Assembly (NCBI RefSeq): GCF_905475395.1
Contig: NC_058340.1
Coordinates: 70,596,181-70,660,180 of the forward strand
Direction of reading: 5' to 3'
Origin: Chrysoperla carnea
Taxonomy: Eukaryota; Arthropoda; Insecta; Neuroptera; Chrysopidae
DNA length: 64,000 nucleotides
Below are positions 62,124 through 64,000 of this stretch, piece by piece. Both the position numbers and the translations under genes were made by a program. Numbering within the stretch: the first letter of the stretch is position 1; each line of letters begins with the position of its first letter. The notes below the pieces were generated by a model, which saw only the letters and a list, made by a program, of their open reading frames with translations, searched no databases and had not been told where the DNA came from.

Positions 62124-62690
62124 GTACAAGATCCGAATTAAGGTCGACCTTCACCCATCTGTTTACCGAATGAAAGTTATTTTTTATGAAATGTAAAATA
62201 TTTACAAATATTCCTGTTGTGGGTTGCCCTAAAAAATATGGTCCAGACAACTTTTAATAAAAATATCAAAACTTGGAAAACTTGTAAACTTTATTTTTTG
62301 ACTGATATTTTGTGGACAATCATATAGCACCGTATTTGCAATAAAATTATCTTTATTTATATATGTGAGGCAATGAATTAACAGATGAACGTAATTACTA
62401 TTCACAACTTGTATAAATGCGAAAATAGTGAACGAAAAGAGACAGACAGCATAGCTGCTGCATATTCTTTATGGCTTTTACTTTCGAGTAGATCAATATT
62501 CGTTAGATATGCAAGTCTGAAAAATTTCAAAAAATTTTACTCTTGATATTTTCACTAAAAGTAGTCTTGACCACATTTTTTTAGGCAACCCATTGCAGGG
62601 ATATTTGTTAACATTTTATATTTCATAAAAAATAACTTTCATTCGGTAAACAGATGGGTGAAGGTCGATCCTAATTGGGATCTTAGACTA
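62124..62690. mobile_element. long-TIR element, about 150-bp inverted arms
   Basis: The left arm (62124-62274) contains cgaccttcacccatctgttt and accgaatgaaagttatttt; the right arm (62540-62690) has them inverted (aaaataactttcattcggta, aaacagatgggtgaaggtcg). Arms are about 88-90% alike. The 265-base middle has no open frame of note. Confidence 0.8.
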
Positions 62691-63576
62691 CTATGAGACA
62701 TTCAGACTTCCGTACAAAAGTTAAACTTTTAAACAACAATCAAATAATTTCATCCTACCTATTTTTCTATTTTTCCTAACCCTCTATATTTATTTTTCTT
62801 ACGATTCATTTGATATATGAAAATAAGCAAACAAACAAAAAAATATTATTTTCATTCTCTTATTTCGATAAATATTTTTGTCAATTAGACAAACGATTTT
62901 GATAGAGGAAAAGTTTACTGTTTTATATTAAACAACAAAAATCAATGCACTTTTCCTGGTGTTCTCCCCTTGCACTAATAATATTGTCTTTGTAGTGTAA
63001 GTGTCACGTATATGTCATGTCTTTTGAGATATTAACAAATATTTATTTAAGATATAATTTTTTTCCATTTTGTTTTTTCCCATTTAATATAATATAGAAA
63101 GGATATTGGTTTGTTTTTGATTGGTTATTGATCGAGAAATAAATATTGTTAAAATGTATAGAAAGCCAATAATAAACTGATAAAATAAATAAAAATATTG
63201 TCTTAGAGAAATATTCTTGGTCGAAAGTAAATTCCATTGAAGTTTATGGTTTTTAGTGGAGTCAATGAGTGTTTTTACTTGGAAGTCCTCAGGAACAGCT
63301 CCGATTTTGATGATTTTTTTTTCAGAACGATTCTTTTTGTATATTATTTAAAATCAGAAACATTTCAGATGGGGGAAATAATCTGGAGGGGGAATAGCCA
63401 ATGTCGTGACTGATATATCGACTCCCAGCCTAAATCGCTAATGATAGAAGTTTGAAATTTCGAGAAATTATTGATTTTATACTATAAATGTCACATAAAA
63501 AAGGATTTTTCGAAATTCATCCCCTAAAAGGGTGAAATAGGGGATGAAAGTTTGTATGAAAATATATAAAAACCGT

Positions 63577-63800
63577 CATTTTTGAGTTCATTTCTTAACC
63601 GATTTTAAAAATTCTTTCACCTATATAATGCTATATTATCAGCAAGTAAAATGGGCTATATTTTATTTTGAAAAAAATTAAGGTTTCGTAGCAAAAGTTA
63701 AAATCAATTAAATACTGAAACCGACATTTTTGAGTTCACTACGTTACCGATTTTAAAAATTCTTTCACCTATAGAATGCTATATTATCAACAAGTGACAT
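63577..63800 (+). repeat. 148-bp tandem duplication
   Basis: catttttgagttcatttctt at 63577 and catttttgagttcactacgt at 63725 begin two copies sharing accgattttaaaaattcttt and cacctatagaatgctatatt-like words. Confidence 0.8.
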
Positions 63801-64000
63801 GGCCGAATGTTCTTTTGAAAATTATTCGGGATTCGCACTAAAAGTCATGGTCAGGACAATCCATTAAATAGTGAACATAAGGGAACTTAAGAGAATTGAA
63901 GACTATAACGTGGATAACTATTAGTTATTTATATTGTTTAAACAATATTTTTGCAACTTATATAAAAAAATTCATTCTTGCGTGATTTTTTTCCACGCAC

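Larger units (their letters stand above)
53548..64000 (+). other. first intron of the ANKS1-type gene (partial)
   Basis: More than 10 kb after the first coding exon with no second exon recognised (the next ankyrin block would be expected to resemble N-C-T-D-S-x-G-Y-T-A-L-H-H-A). It contains three clusters of tandem family C repeats (54650-55390, 57085-57800, 59120-59725), family B units (55870-56420), a (TTGGG)n run, two foldback elements (61701-61829 and 62124-62690) and a 148-bp tandem duplication at the end (63577-63800). The intron continues past the window edge. Confidence 0.75.

Overview
The window is AT-rich insect nuclear DNA. It has compact exons separated by long introns full of transposon debris. 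Orthology of three genes to named insect/vertebrate genes fixes it as an arthropod, almost certainly an insect. The order cannot be decided from the sequence alone.

Three protein-coding genes are visible. (1) The 3' part of a Pax6-class gene on the + strand (five exons, 8657-42831). It is best matched to insect twin of eyeless (toy): it has the homeodomain with Ser at position 50, the middle blocks [11 protein letters not shown] and [11 protein letters not shown], and the Pax6-type C-terminus ending NYWPRIQ. The paired-domain exons lie upstream of base 1. (2) A TM7SF3 orthologue on the - strand (seven exons, 51336 down to 48647), nearly complete. Only the exon carrying the signal peptide was not found. 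(3) The first coding exon of an ANKS1 (Odin)-type ankyrin/SAM adaptor on the + strand (53444-53547), followed by more than 10 kb of its first intron. toy and TM7SF3 converge; TM7SF3 and ANKS1 diverge head to head.

The main observation is at the toy stop codon. The conserved Pax6 terminus ends in TGA (42829-42831), but the same reading frame stays open for 57 more codons to a TAA at 43003. That stretch is GC-richer than its surroundings and rich in Pro/Ser/Thr, and base composition drops back to AT-rich just after the TAA. Eleven bases after the TGA, a 14-bp GC-rich stem-loop (42843-42885) can form. Together these look like a programmed stop-codon readthrough cassette that adds a C-terminal tail to the transcription factor.

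The rest is intronic and intergenic sequence: two pogo/Tigger-type MITEs with terminal inverted repeats and TA duplications (35462-36227, which keeps a transposase DNA-binding N-terminus, and 29746-30175), a tRNA-derived SINE family, several long foldback elements, a piggyBac-like MITE, and at least six families of dispersed or tandem repeats with multiple copies in the window.
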